A DNA stretch of 34,183 bases from Candidatus Colwelliibacteriota bacterium (GTDB lineage Bacteria; Patescibacteriota; Minisyncoccia; UBA6257; Colwellbacteraceae), in contig DAIDMW010000007.1 of the NCBI GenBank assembly GCA_027448785.1, positions 1 to 34,183 on the forward strand, in the 5' to 3' direction. Positions 19,538-25,853 of this stretch are shown piece by piece. The first letter of the stretch is position 1, and every line of letters starts with the position of its first letter. The notes under the pieces are model-generated. The model was not told where the DNA came from, ran no database searches, and worked only from the letters and a program-made list of their open reading frames with translations. Made by a program: the position numbers and the translations under genes.

Positions 19538-19611
19538 CCTTAGAAACAGCAATAAACTAGCTTATTTCAGCCGCTTTTTGGGAGTTGCTTCCTATCAACC
19601 ATCTGGGGCTA

Positions 19612-19639
19612 ATTATATAGAATGGCGGAAGCTTGTCAA
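19612..19639 (-). promoter_or_regulatory. Consensus promoter of the 23S-5S rRNA operon
   Basis: On the minus strand a perfect TTGACA (19634-19639), a 16-nt spacer and a perfect TATAAT (19612-19617). It is the strongest promoter match in the window, about 200 nt upstream of mature 23S rRNA, as expected for an rRNA promoter. Confidence 0.8.
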
Positions 19640-19699
19640 TCCACCCATCCGGCCGAGAGATCAGGGATTAGGGACTAGAGAATAAGGATTAGAATTTAG

Positions 19700-19906
19700 C
19701 GTAAAACTTAAAGCGCAAAAGGCAAAATAACGAAAGCTCGAAATCCTAAACCAGAAAGCCGAAACAAATTCGAAATTACAAATTTTAAATCACAAACCCG
19801 TTTGTGTTTCGAATTTGGAATTTGTGGTTTGTGATTTGTTTAGGATTTCAGATTTCGTGCTTCGAATTTACCTAACTACTGGCCGTTATTTTGCGCTTTT
19901 AGCTTT
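19700..19906. repeat. Long hairpin repeat, copy A2
   Basis: Second copy of the element at 5089-5312: same terminal arms and internal words, with 97 of 99 positions identical in the right half (19804-19902). It abuts the 3' end of the YvcK/CofD gene and contains its last codons and stop. The 60 bp between it and the rRNA promoter show nothing else recognisable. Confidence 0.85.
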
Positions 19907-20905
19907 GTACTTTTTTTGTTTTGTGCTGCTTTGCTCTCCTGGTTTTTTGGATTTTGTCAGTCCAATAATGGCGGCTGCCACTTTTTCCGGATCGTGGACC
20001 ACCAAGCCCGAGTCGGTCAGCAAATCCAAGCCGACAAACTTTCCACTGGTAGCAGATCGGCTGGATTTTTTACTCACACTTACCACCTCCGCAGCGGTCC
20101 TATCCACTGCCTTGTGGCGCTCGATCCGCGCCGGCGACGGCTGACGGTTGTTGTATAAAACATAATCCACTTCTCCGCCGAGATATTTCTCAATCTCGTT
20201 GCTAAACATCTCGACATTGTATCCGTCCGTTTCGCCTTTTTTAGTCATAACATTGCTCAGGTAGATTTTCTTCGCTTTGCTTTTTACGATTGCTTCGGAC
20301 ATTCCGTCGACTAAAAGAATCTGCGCCAAAGAAGAATATAAATCGCCCGGACCGATAATTATCGCATCGGCTTCCAGCGCCGCGCCAACCGCCTTCTCGT
20401 AGGCCTTAGCCTTCGGCTGTAGGAACACTCTTTTAATACGCAGTTTCGGATCGTGTTTCGGGATGTCGATGTTGGTCTCTCCGCGAATCGTTTTTCCGTT
20501 CTCCAAAACGGCGCAGAGGTTGGAGCGGTCGAGGGTTGCCGGCAGTACCTCGTGCCTTATCTTCAGCATTCTCTTAACCTCATCCATCGTCTTCTCGTAA
20601 CTGTTGGAAGAAAGTTCCAGGGCGGTAATAAGCAGGTTGGCGAAATTGTGCCCCTTGAGTTCGCCGACCTCGAAACGGTAATTAAAAAGATCGGACATCA
20701 CCGGCGAAGTGTCGGCCAAAGCGATTAAGGCGCGGCGGATGTCTCCAGGAGAGACGATCTTGTAATCGTGGCGCAGGCGGCCGGCCGATCCTCCCGAATC
20801 CAGCATGGCGCAGATCACCGAGATCTTCACCGGATAATGCTTCAGCCCCTCGAGAACCGCCTTAGGCATTGCGTTCCCTCCTCCCAGGCAGACGATTTTT
20901 TTCAT
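19886..20905 (-). CDS. YvcK/CofD-family protein (gluconeogenesis factor type)
   Basis: A 339-aa member of the YvcK/CofD-like family, whose YvcK members bind UDP-sugars and link carbon metabolism to cell-wall synthesis. Motifs: CLGGGNAMPKAVLEGLK (N-terminal nucleotide loop), MLDSGGSAGRLRHDY then SPGDIRRALIALAD, GHNFANLLITAL, and IIIGPGDLYSSLAQILLVDG. CofD proper (F420 synthesis) is less likely because no F420 genes are seen. The start is ATG 20905, with a weak GGAAAAC before it; a TTG at 20914 is the longer alternative. The last residues (KAKSAK) and the stop lie in repeat A2. A terminator separates it from the upstream mechanosensitive-type gene. Confidence 0.85.
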   Translation of the reverse strand: MKKIVCLGGGNAMPKAVLEGLKHYPVKISVICAMLDSGGSAGRLRHDYKIVSPGDIRRALIALADTSPVMSDLFNYRFEVGELKGHNFANLLITALELSSNSYEKTMDEVKRMLKIRHEVLPATLDRSNLCAVLENGKTIRGETNIDIPKHDPKLRIKRVFLQPKAKAYEKAVGAALEADAIIIGPGDLYSSLAQILLVDGMSEAIVKSKAKKIYLSNVMTKKGETDGYNVEMFSNEIEKYLGGEVDYVLYNNRQPSPARIERHKAVDRTAAEVVSVSKKSSRSATSGKFVGLDLLTDSGLVVHDPEKVAAAIIGLTKSKKPGEQSSTKQKKYKAKSAK

Positions 20906-20950
20906 GTTTTCCAATTTTGCCTCGGCCGAGACCCGCTGGCAAGTCTGTCC

Positions 20951-20981
20951 AAAAAGCCGAAAGCCGCCTTACGGCGGCTTC
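20951..20981 (-). terminator. Terminator after the MscS-like gene
   Basis: On the minus strand GGAAGCCGCC-GTAA-GGCGGCTTTC, followed by GGCTTTTTGG. A strong GC stem 20-50 nt after the stop codon. Confidence 0.75.
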
Positions 20982-21003
20982 CGACCTCTTATGAAGCGAT
21001 ATC

Positions 21004-21693
21004 TTATCTCTCCTCAACCTGCTCGCGGAACCTCTCCAAGAGGTGGGCGGCGTAATCCTTACCTCCCAAACCGAAAGCCAGTCCACCGGCCAAAGCCAGC
21101 ATCGCCACAACCGCCACGAACATGGCGTACAAGAACTGAGTGGCAATACCCAGCTGAGCCAAAGCAGCGATGAATCCGAAGACCACCACCGAGTAATAGG
21201 TAAGCGCGCTCAAGAATTTGAACGAGTGCAATTTAGCGCCAGCCATGGTCGCCTTCACGACGCCGCTCAGGAATCTTCCCAAGATAACCGCGCCGAGAAG
21301 AATGATCATAGCCGCTATCACCTGCGGGATGTACGAGACAACCGGCTGGATGATGGCGAAGACGCTAACCGAAGATCCGAGGAGTATGCCGATAACCGAA
21401 ACCAAGGTAACGATCAGGAAGAACCAGTAAACGACTCTTCCGATCAGCCTGGAGAGGCTCATCGTCACTCCTCCTTTCTTCAGGTCTTTGTCGAGCTCGG
21501 TACGCTCCACCAAGGTGTCAAGCTTTAAAGCCTTAACGCCTTTTTCTACGGCTGAACCGAGCACCACCGAAATGATTATACCTACGATGAAAACGATGAT
21601 GGCTCCGATCGCGGCCGGCAGATAGCTAAGGAACTGAGTCCAAACCTGCTGCAGCGGGAACGTTACCGTCCCTACCCAATTTTGACCTACCAT
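21004..21693 (-). CDS. MscS-like/conserved-TM-helix membrane protein
   Basis: A 229-aa protein with about five membrane helices: two N-terminal (PAAIGAIIVFIVGIIISVVLG, 26-46, and one near 85-105), two central, and a final Gly/Ala-rich helix (MLALAGGLAFGLGGKDYAAHLLER, about 200-223). That last segment matches the pore-lining helix of small-conductance mechanosensitive channels. The layout is that of the conserved-TM-helix (CmpX-like) group that lacks the large cytoplasmic cage. It probably gates small ions on membrane tension. The start is ATG 21693; an extended -10 promoter lies about 80 nt upstream, giving a real leader, in contrast to many neighbours. Confidence 0.85.
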   Translation of the reverse strand: MVGQNWVGTVTFPLQQVWTQFLSYLPAAIGAIIVFIVGIIISVVLGSAVEKGVKALKLDTLVERTELDKDLKKGGVTMSLSRLIGRVVYWFFLIVTLVSVIGILLGSSVSVFAIIQPVVSYIPQVIAAMIILLGAVILGRFLSGVVKATMAGAKLHSFKFLSALTYYSVVVFGFIAALAQLGIATQFLYAMFVAVVAMLALAGGLAFGLGGKDYAAHLLERFREQVEER

Positions 21694-21773
21694 TTATCTT
21701 CTTTGTCTTTGTGTTAACTCGACCTTTTCTCTGCGCCGACCTCACAATCAGCGCGTTTCGTTCGTCTGGCTTA

Positions 21774-21782
21774 ATTATAGCA
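21774..21782 (-). promoter_or_regulatory. Extended -10 promoter of the MscS-like gene
   Basis: On the minus strand TGCTATAAT, a perfect TATAAT preceded by TGn. It predicts a 5' leader of about 75 nt before the ATG at 21693, with only AAGAAG as a possible Shine-Dalgarno. Confidence 0.6.
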
Positions 21783-21825
21783 CACCAAAGGGCCGCCAGT
21801 CCCGCAGGATGTGGATAACTTTAAT

Positions 21826-21873
21826 ATGTGGCTTGCCACGAGTGAGCCCCGAATCTACTAAGGGGCGAATCGA
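21826..21873. repeat. 48-bp direct repeat, copy 1
   Basis: It holds two small hairpins, GTGGC-TT-GCCAC and CCCC-GAATCTACTAA-GGGG, then CGAATCGA. It matches copy 2 (21941-21988) at 47 of 48 positions. CGAATCGA is repeated inverted at 21901-21908. Confidence 0.85.
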
Positions 21874-21940
21874 TATGCCCCTCGATAACGCTCGGGACAC
21901 TCGATTCGTTGAATTCAAAACCACCCTTTCTTTTTTTGAA

Positions 21941-21988
21941 ATGTGGCTTGCCACGAGTGAGCCCCGAATCTACTGAGGGGCGAATCGA
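21941..21988. repeat. 48-bp direct repeat, copy 2, beside tRNA-Ala
   Basis: Starts 115 bp after copy 1 and differs from it only at 21975 (G instead of A). It ends one base from the 3' end of tRNA-Ala. Confidence 0.85.
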
Positions 21989-21989
21989 G

Positions 21990-22060
21990 TGGACCTAGCG
22001 AGAATCGAACTCGCGCCTCTACAATGCGAATGTAGCGTCGTACCACTAGACTATAGGCCC
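21990..22060 (-). tRNA. tRNA-Ala(CGC)
   Basis: 71 nt without encoded CCA. The acceptor GGGCCTA / TAGGTCC contains the G3-U70 wobble pair that marks alanine tRNAs. The anticodon stem CTACA / TGTAG encloses TTCGCAT, giving anticodon CGC for GCG codons. The T-arm is GCGAG-TTCGATT-CTCGC, and the discriminator is A. Confidence 0.95.
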
Positions 22061-22120
22061 TCGCCCGTCCGGCGTCCGCCATCCGGCGGAGACGAGAACG
22101 GATCGATTGTTAGTATACTC

Positions 22121-22324
22121 TTACCTGCCCTCTTTGATAAGCCTTAAAACCTCCTCGCGGCTTACCAGATTCCTCCTAGCGATCTCCTCCTCGACAACCT
22201 TCTTAATTTCTTTATTAAGCATCGCTTGGCTTTCCTTCGCCTGCTCCATAAGCTCCCTAATCTGGTCGGGGCTCATGTTTTTCATCATGTTCTGGGCCGC
22301 TTTAAACTGATCGAACATTCCCAT
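22121..22324 (-). CDS. Small charged coiled-coil protein
   Basis: From the ATG at 22324 this is a 67-aa protein, almost all helical and heptad-like, beginning MGMFDQFKAAQNMMKNMSPD, with a charged middle (RELMEQAKESQAMLNKEIKK) and LVSREEVLRLIKEGR at the end. A second ATG at 22318 fits equally well; the frame stays open further upstream but that part looks non-coding. It resembles small accessory coiled-coil proteins seen in CPR genomes, with no assigned function. It sits between tRNA-Ala and hairpin element B3. Confidence 0.7.
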   Translation of the reverse strand: MGMFDQFKAAQNMMKNMSPDQIRELMEQAKESQAMLNKEIKKVVEEEIARRNLVSREEVLRLIKEGR

Positions 22325-22377
22325 ATATTTAAATACGTTATTTCCCGACAAAAGGAATATACAATAGGAAGACACAA

Positions 22378-22469
22378 GGCGTAAAGCTAAAAGCGAAAAA
22401 CAACGGCAGTTTGTTAACCGTCAATTATTTTAAGTTTTGCGCTTTTCGCTTTGCACTTAGTTTTGCGCT
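22378..22469. repeat. AT-rich hairpin element, copy B3
   Basis: Left part GGCGTAAAGCTAAAAGCG (about 22379-22396) pairs with CGCTTTTCGCTTTGC-type sequence at the right (22440-22454). A further TTAGTTTTGCGCTT follows directly up to the stop codon of the HD gene (22470-22472). CAACGG and CCGT form inner complements. Confidence 0.55.
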
Positions 22470-23039
22470 TTATAATCCCAGCTCCTCGTGTATTCCCTGT
22501 AGGGCTGGCAAGGCTATTTTTATAAGCTCCGCCACTTTTAAACCTAATTTGTCCTCCATTTCTAAAAGCAACCCCCTATCGACGCCTCTGGCGAAAGATT
22601 TTTCTTTAAACCTCTTCATAACGCTTTCCACCGTGAGCTCGGAAATTTTTTTGGACGGTAAAACCAAAGCCGCAGCGACAATCAAACCCGTCACTTCCTC
22701 GGTGTAATAAAGTGCCTTTTCCATTAAAGTTTCCGGCGCCGGATGGTTGGCGTGGAAATTATGTCGATAAACCGCCTCTATCACCTCCGGCGGAAATTTT
22801 TCTTCTCTTAATATTTCTGCGGCCGGCTCGGTATGCTTTTCCGGTTCGCTTTGCGTCATCTCCCAGTCCAGGTCGTGCACCAGACCGGACAACTCCCAAA
22901 GATCCGCTTCTTCGTCCTTACCATAGTAATGCGCAAGGGATTTCATAAGTGCGCCGGCGGCCAGGTTATGCTTAATCAGTCCTTGATTTTTGATATACGT
23001 CTTTAAAAGCTCTAAAGCTCTTTTCTTATAATCATTCAT
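22470..23039 (-). CDS. HD-domain hydrolase
   Basis: A 189-aa HD-superfamily protein, expected to be a metal-dependent phosphohydrolase. H24 (IKHNLAAGALM), H55-D56 (SGLVHDLDWE) and H93 (AVYRHNFHANHP) match the metal-ligand order of the fold; a later aspartate is not obvious. LYYTEEVTGLIVAAALVLPSKKI near 110-130 is typical of the small HDIG-like group found in many bacteria. The substrate is unknown. TAAAAT (23047-23052) lies 7 nt before ATG 23039. The stop codon directly touches hairpin element B3. Confidence 0.85.
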   Translation of the reverse strand: MNDYKKRALELLKTYIKNQGLIKHNLAAGALMKSLAHYYGKDEEADLWELSGLVHDLDWEMTQSEPEKHTEPAAEILREEKFPPEVIEAVYRHNFHANHPAPETLMEKALYYTEEVTGLIVAAALVLPSKKISELTVESVMKRFKEKSFARGVDRGLLLEMEDKLGLKVAELIKIALPALQGIHEELGL

Positions 23040-23046
23040 TCAGAGA

Positions 23047-23052
23047 ATTTTA
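23047..23052 (-). promoter_or_regulatory. -10 box of the HD gene, leaderless spacing
   Basis: TAAAAT (5/6) on the minus strand, 7 nt before the ATG at 23039; -35 weak. Confidence 0.4.
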
Positions 23053-23084
23053 AACCAATTTTGCACAATGCTGAATATACATCT

Positions 23085-23114
23085 AAAAACGCCCGCTTCT
23101 CGGCGGGCGTTTTT
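23085..23114. terminator. Terminator after the hsp20 gene
   Basis: AAAAACGCCCGC / GCGGGCGTTTTT, a 12-bp stem around a 6-nt loop, ending just past the Hsp20 stop codon. Strong and symmetric, so usable from both sides. Confidence 0.9.
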
Positions 23115-23117
23115 AGG

Positions 23118-23546
23118 TTACTTGCCTTTGGCTTTAACTTTAACCTTCGTCTCGGACCTAGGCGCAGCCGTCTTCGGCATAACGATTTTTAGAACTCCTT
23201 TCTCGTATGTCGCCTCCACTTTCTTTTCGTTGACATTCGCCGGGAGCCTCGCCGCACGCTCAAAGGAGCCGCGCTTGATCTCCTGCCTCCAGTAGCCTTT
23301 CCCCTTTTCTTCCTTCTTTTCTTCAGTAGAACCGCCGACCCGGAGCACTTGATCTTTAACAGTCACTTTCACTTTTTCCGGATCGACTCCAGGAAGGTTC
23401 AGTTCGGCGACGACATCTTTGTCGGTTTCATAAACATCCATCGCCGGCTGCAATATCACGTTGCGCGGAATTACCGGCAGAAACCAATCCTCGTCGCCGA
23501 AGAAGCTTCCGACCTCGCGAAACGGATCCCATGGTACTAATGCCAT
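23118..23546 (-). CDS. Small heat-shock protein, Hsp20 family
   Basis: A 142-aa ATP-independent chaperone that holds unfolding proteins. The start MALVPWDPFREV is the usual N-terminal of bacterial Hsp20. The alpha-crystallin domain spans about 35-125: MDVYETDKDVVAELNLPGVDPEKVKVTV, then SFERAARLPANVNEKKVEATYEKGVLKIVMPK with the GVL motif at 117-119. The C-terminus is short and Lys-rich, lacking a clear IXI oligomerisation motif. A CATAAT box lies 14 nt before the ATG and the palindrome GAGATTTTAATCTC lies upstream of that. Confidence 0.93.
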   Translation of the reverse strand: MALVPWDPFREVGSFFGDEDWFLPVIPRNVILQPAMDVYETDKDVVAELNLPGVDPEKVKVTVKDQVLRVGGSTEEKKEEKGKGYWRQEIKRGSFERAARLPANVNEKKVEATYEKGVLKIVMPKTAAPRSETKVKVKAKGK

Positions 23547-23578
23547 TGAAGTTAAAAAAAATTATGCGACCTTTATTG

Positions 23579-23592
23579 AGATTTTAATCTCG
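23579..23592. promoter_or_regulatory. 14-bp inverted repeat upstream of hsp20, candidate operator
   Basis: GAGATT-TT-AATCTC is a perfect 6-bp inverted repeat 33 bp upstream of the hsp20 ATG, where a -35 would lie. It is not the HrcA CIRCE sequence. It may be an operator, or a weak hairpin after ldh. Confidence 0.3.
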
Positions 23593-23618
23593 GATCGAAA
23601 CAATTCAATGCTTCACCC

Positions 23619-24632
23619 TTACGCCTCCGGCTTGACCACGTTCTGCGGCTGGCCACCAATGAACTTAACGATATTGTCGGAGGTGGTATCGAGTATCCGC
23701 ATTATCGCTTCCTTAGTGTTAAAAGCGTTATGCGGAGTGATGATGACGTTCTCCATGTCGACCAAGGCGTTGTTCTGCAAGACGGTCTTCATATTCTCCT
23801 CGTTCGGGTGTCCTTTAAGAAGGAATTGCAGTTCGTCCTGAGTCGGCCCCTCTTCCTCCAAAACATCCAATCCAGCACCCGCCAACGTCCCGTCGCTCAA
23901 AGCCTGGATCAAGGCGTCGGTTTCCACCACCGCGCCCCGGGCGGTATTGATGAGGACCGCTCCTTTCTTAATCTTACCAACATTGTCCTTGTTTATAAGA
24001 TGATGGGTCGACGGCAGATAAGGAACATGGATGGTTATCACGTCCGCGGATTGTAGTAGCTCGTCGAGCGACAGATACTTAAAGTTCAGTTGGCTCTCCA
24101 GCTCCGGCTTGGAATAGGCGTCAAAAGCCACGACTTTCATGCCAAAGCCATTGGCAATAGCGATCGAGTAGCGGCCGATCCGGCCGGTGCCGATCACTCC
24201 CATCGTCTTTCCTTTGAGATCGAATCCTTGCAGTCCCTCCAAGCTGTATGAGCCGGTTTCGCGGATGCGGTCAAACGCTTTGTAAATCTTGCGCGAGACA
24301 TTCAAAAGCAATCCGAAGGCGAACTCCGCGACGGTGTTCTCCCCGTAGGATGGAACGCTTGAGACCACGACTCCTTTGGCGTTGGCCGCCGGCAAATCGA
24401 TGTGGTCGAAGCCGGTGGTGCGGGTGGCTATAAGCTTCAAGTTGGGGAAAGCGGCAAGGACGGCGCCGTCGATTTTCGATCCGACAAAAATCGAAATCAC
24501 GTCGTAATCCCTCTCCGCCGGCAGATTTTCGGCGTTCAGTTCGGCACGAGTGAAAGTCATCTCGTTCCCAGCCAACTTTTCCCTCATATAATTTTCCTCC
24601 CACTCCTCTATTTCAAAAAATCCGATTTTCAT
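23619..24632 (-). CDS. D-2-hydroxyacid dehydrogenase, probably D-lactate dehydrogenase
   Basis: A 337-aa enzyme that likely reduces pyruvate to D-lactate with NADH. The Rossmann fingerprint GVIGTGRIG is at 145-153, with D171 after the second strand favouring NAD. Catalytic residues are R232 (NTARGAVV), a Glu in DVLEEEGP (about 259-262) and H301 (TPHNAF). RTTGFDHIDL (71-80) and the VPYLPSTHHLIN loop fit the LdhA-type branch. It is three bases from eno and is the last gene of the gckA-ppsA-eno-ldh run, giving a fermentative outlet for pyruvate and NADH. Other 2-hydroxyacid substrates cannot be excluded. Confidence 0.9.
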   Translation of the reverse strand: MKIGFFEIEEWEENYMREKLAGNEMTFTRAELNAENLPAERDYDVISIFVGSKIDGAVLAAFPNLKLIATRTTGFDHIDLPAANAKGVVVSSVPSYGENTVAEFAFGLLLNVSRKIYKAFDRIRETGSYSLEGLQGFDLKGKTMGVIGTGRIGRYSIAIANGFGMKVVAFDAYSKPELESQLNFKYLSLDELLQSADVITIHVPYLPSTHHLINKDNVGKIKKGAVLINTARGAVVETDALIQALSDGTLAGAGLDVLEEEGPTQDELQFLLKGHPNEENMKTVLQNNALVDMENVIITPHNAFNTKEAIMRILDTTSDNIVKFIGGQPQNVVKPEA

Positions 24633-24635
24633 TTT

Positions 24636-25853
24636 TTATTGTTTATTTATTTCTTGCTTTAGCGACTTTTCGATCTGCACCAATCTCTTGTATTTTACCA
24701 GTCTTTCGCTTTGGAGAGGAGAGCCCGACTTCAGCCCGTCGGCACCGATGCCGTACGCCAGGTCGGCAATAAAGTCATCGTCGGTCTCGCCGCTGCGGTG
24801 ACTGACGATAACCTTCCAATCGAATTGCCTGGCCAGATTTACGGCGGCGATTGTTTCGCTGACCGTTCCGATTTGGTTCGGCTTGATGATCACTCCGCTC
24901 GCCGCCTGCGCCTGAGCCGCTTTTTTTATCCTTTCGACATTAGTTACCGTCAAATCATCCCCGATTATCCAAACGTCACCTCTTTCCCGCGACAATCTCT
25001 GCCACTCCTCCATCCTCTCCTCATCGAACGGATCTTCGATTGATAAAAGGCTGTAGCGTTTGATAATCCACTCATAAATCTTCAGCAATTCCTCACCGGT
25101 CCAGGTCTGCGATCTCCATTTGTAAATATTCTCGCGAGCATCCCACAAACTTGAGGCGGCGGCATCGATTGATAAATCCACTCGGTCGCCGTAAACGCGC
25201 CGCGCATCGTCCAAAAGCTCCAGTCCTAGTTCGGGATCGAGCCCAGAAACGACAAATCCCCCCTCGTCGCCAAAACGGTCAGCTTCTCCGCGTGGAGCAA
25301 GCACCCCCTTCAGCGTTTCGATAAATTCAAATCCCGTCTTTAAAGCTTCCTCGGGGCTGTTGGTTTTAGGAACAACCAAGTATTCCTGGAACGGAAGAGG
25401 AGTATCGGAAGCGGAGACGTGCAGCCCTCCATTGATCAGGTTAAAAAGAAGCCGCGGGAACGAAGGTGAGGCCCCGGCGCTCTGGCGCCGGAGGAATTCG
25501 TAAAGCGGAAGATTTTCGTTATTAGCCAGCAACCGAGCGAATGAGATGCTTAAAGCCAAAATCAAGTTTGCTCCGAGGTTGCTTTTGTCGGGCGTTCCGT
25601 CAAGGCTAAGTAGAAAATCATCGAATTCGCGCTGCGTTGCGAAATCCTTTTTCCCGGCGGCGCGCATCACACGCTCCAAGCCTTCTAAAGCTTTTTCGGG
25701 AACAATTGGCTTAGCCTCGAACTTTCCCCGGCTTTTCCCGGCCGGTACTGACGATTTAAATTCTCTTCCCTTCGAAAGTAGGTCAATCTCGATAGTTTTC
25801 TCGCCGCGCGAGTCTTCGATTATCCTTCCCCGCGCCGCTTCGATTTTAGCCAT
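24636..25853 (-). CDS. eno: Enolase, divergent
   Basis: Enolase interconverts 2-phosphoglycerate and PEP. Catalytic residues are retained: H145 (NGGLHV), E197 (GDEGGF), magnesium ligands D230, E273 (SIEDPF) and D299 (GDDLTVTN), the base K324 (IIKPNQIGT), H352-R353-S354 (SHRSGETDD) and K375 (LKSGSPLQSERLVKY). The N-terminal loop is altered: the usual SGASTG reads AGKSRG (38-43), though the metal-contacting Ser is kept. At 405 aa it is slightly short. It overlaps the ppsA stop by 8 bp. Despite the divergence the complete site argues for true enolase. Confidence 0.93.
   Translation of the reverse strand: MAKIEAARGRIIEDSRGEKTIEIDLLSKGREFKSSVPAGKSRGKFEAKPIVPEKALEGLERVMRAAGKKDFATQREFDDFLLSLDGTPDKSNLGANLILALSISFARLLANNENLPLYEFLRRQSAGASPSFPRLLFNLINGGLHVSASDTPLPFQEYLVVPKTNSPEEALKTGFEFIETLKGVLAPRGEADRFGDEGGFVVSGLDPELGLELLDDARRVYGDRVDLSIDAAASSLWDARENIYKWRSQTWTGEELLKIYEWIIKRYSLLSIEDPFDEERMEEWQRLSRERGDVWIIGDDLTVTNVERIKKAAQAQAASGVIIKPNQIGTVSETIAAVNLARQFDWKVIVSHRSGETDDDFIADLAYGIGADGLKSGSPLQSERLVKYKRLVQIEKSLKQEINKQ

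Noticed and set aside
23579-23592. CIRCE element for HrcA control of hsp20
   Set aside because: The palindrome does not match TTAGCACTC-N9-GAGTGCTAA; it is kept only as a weak operator candidate.
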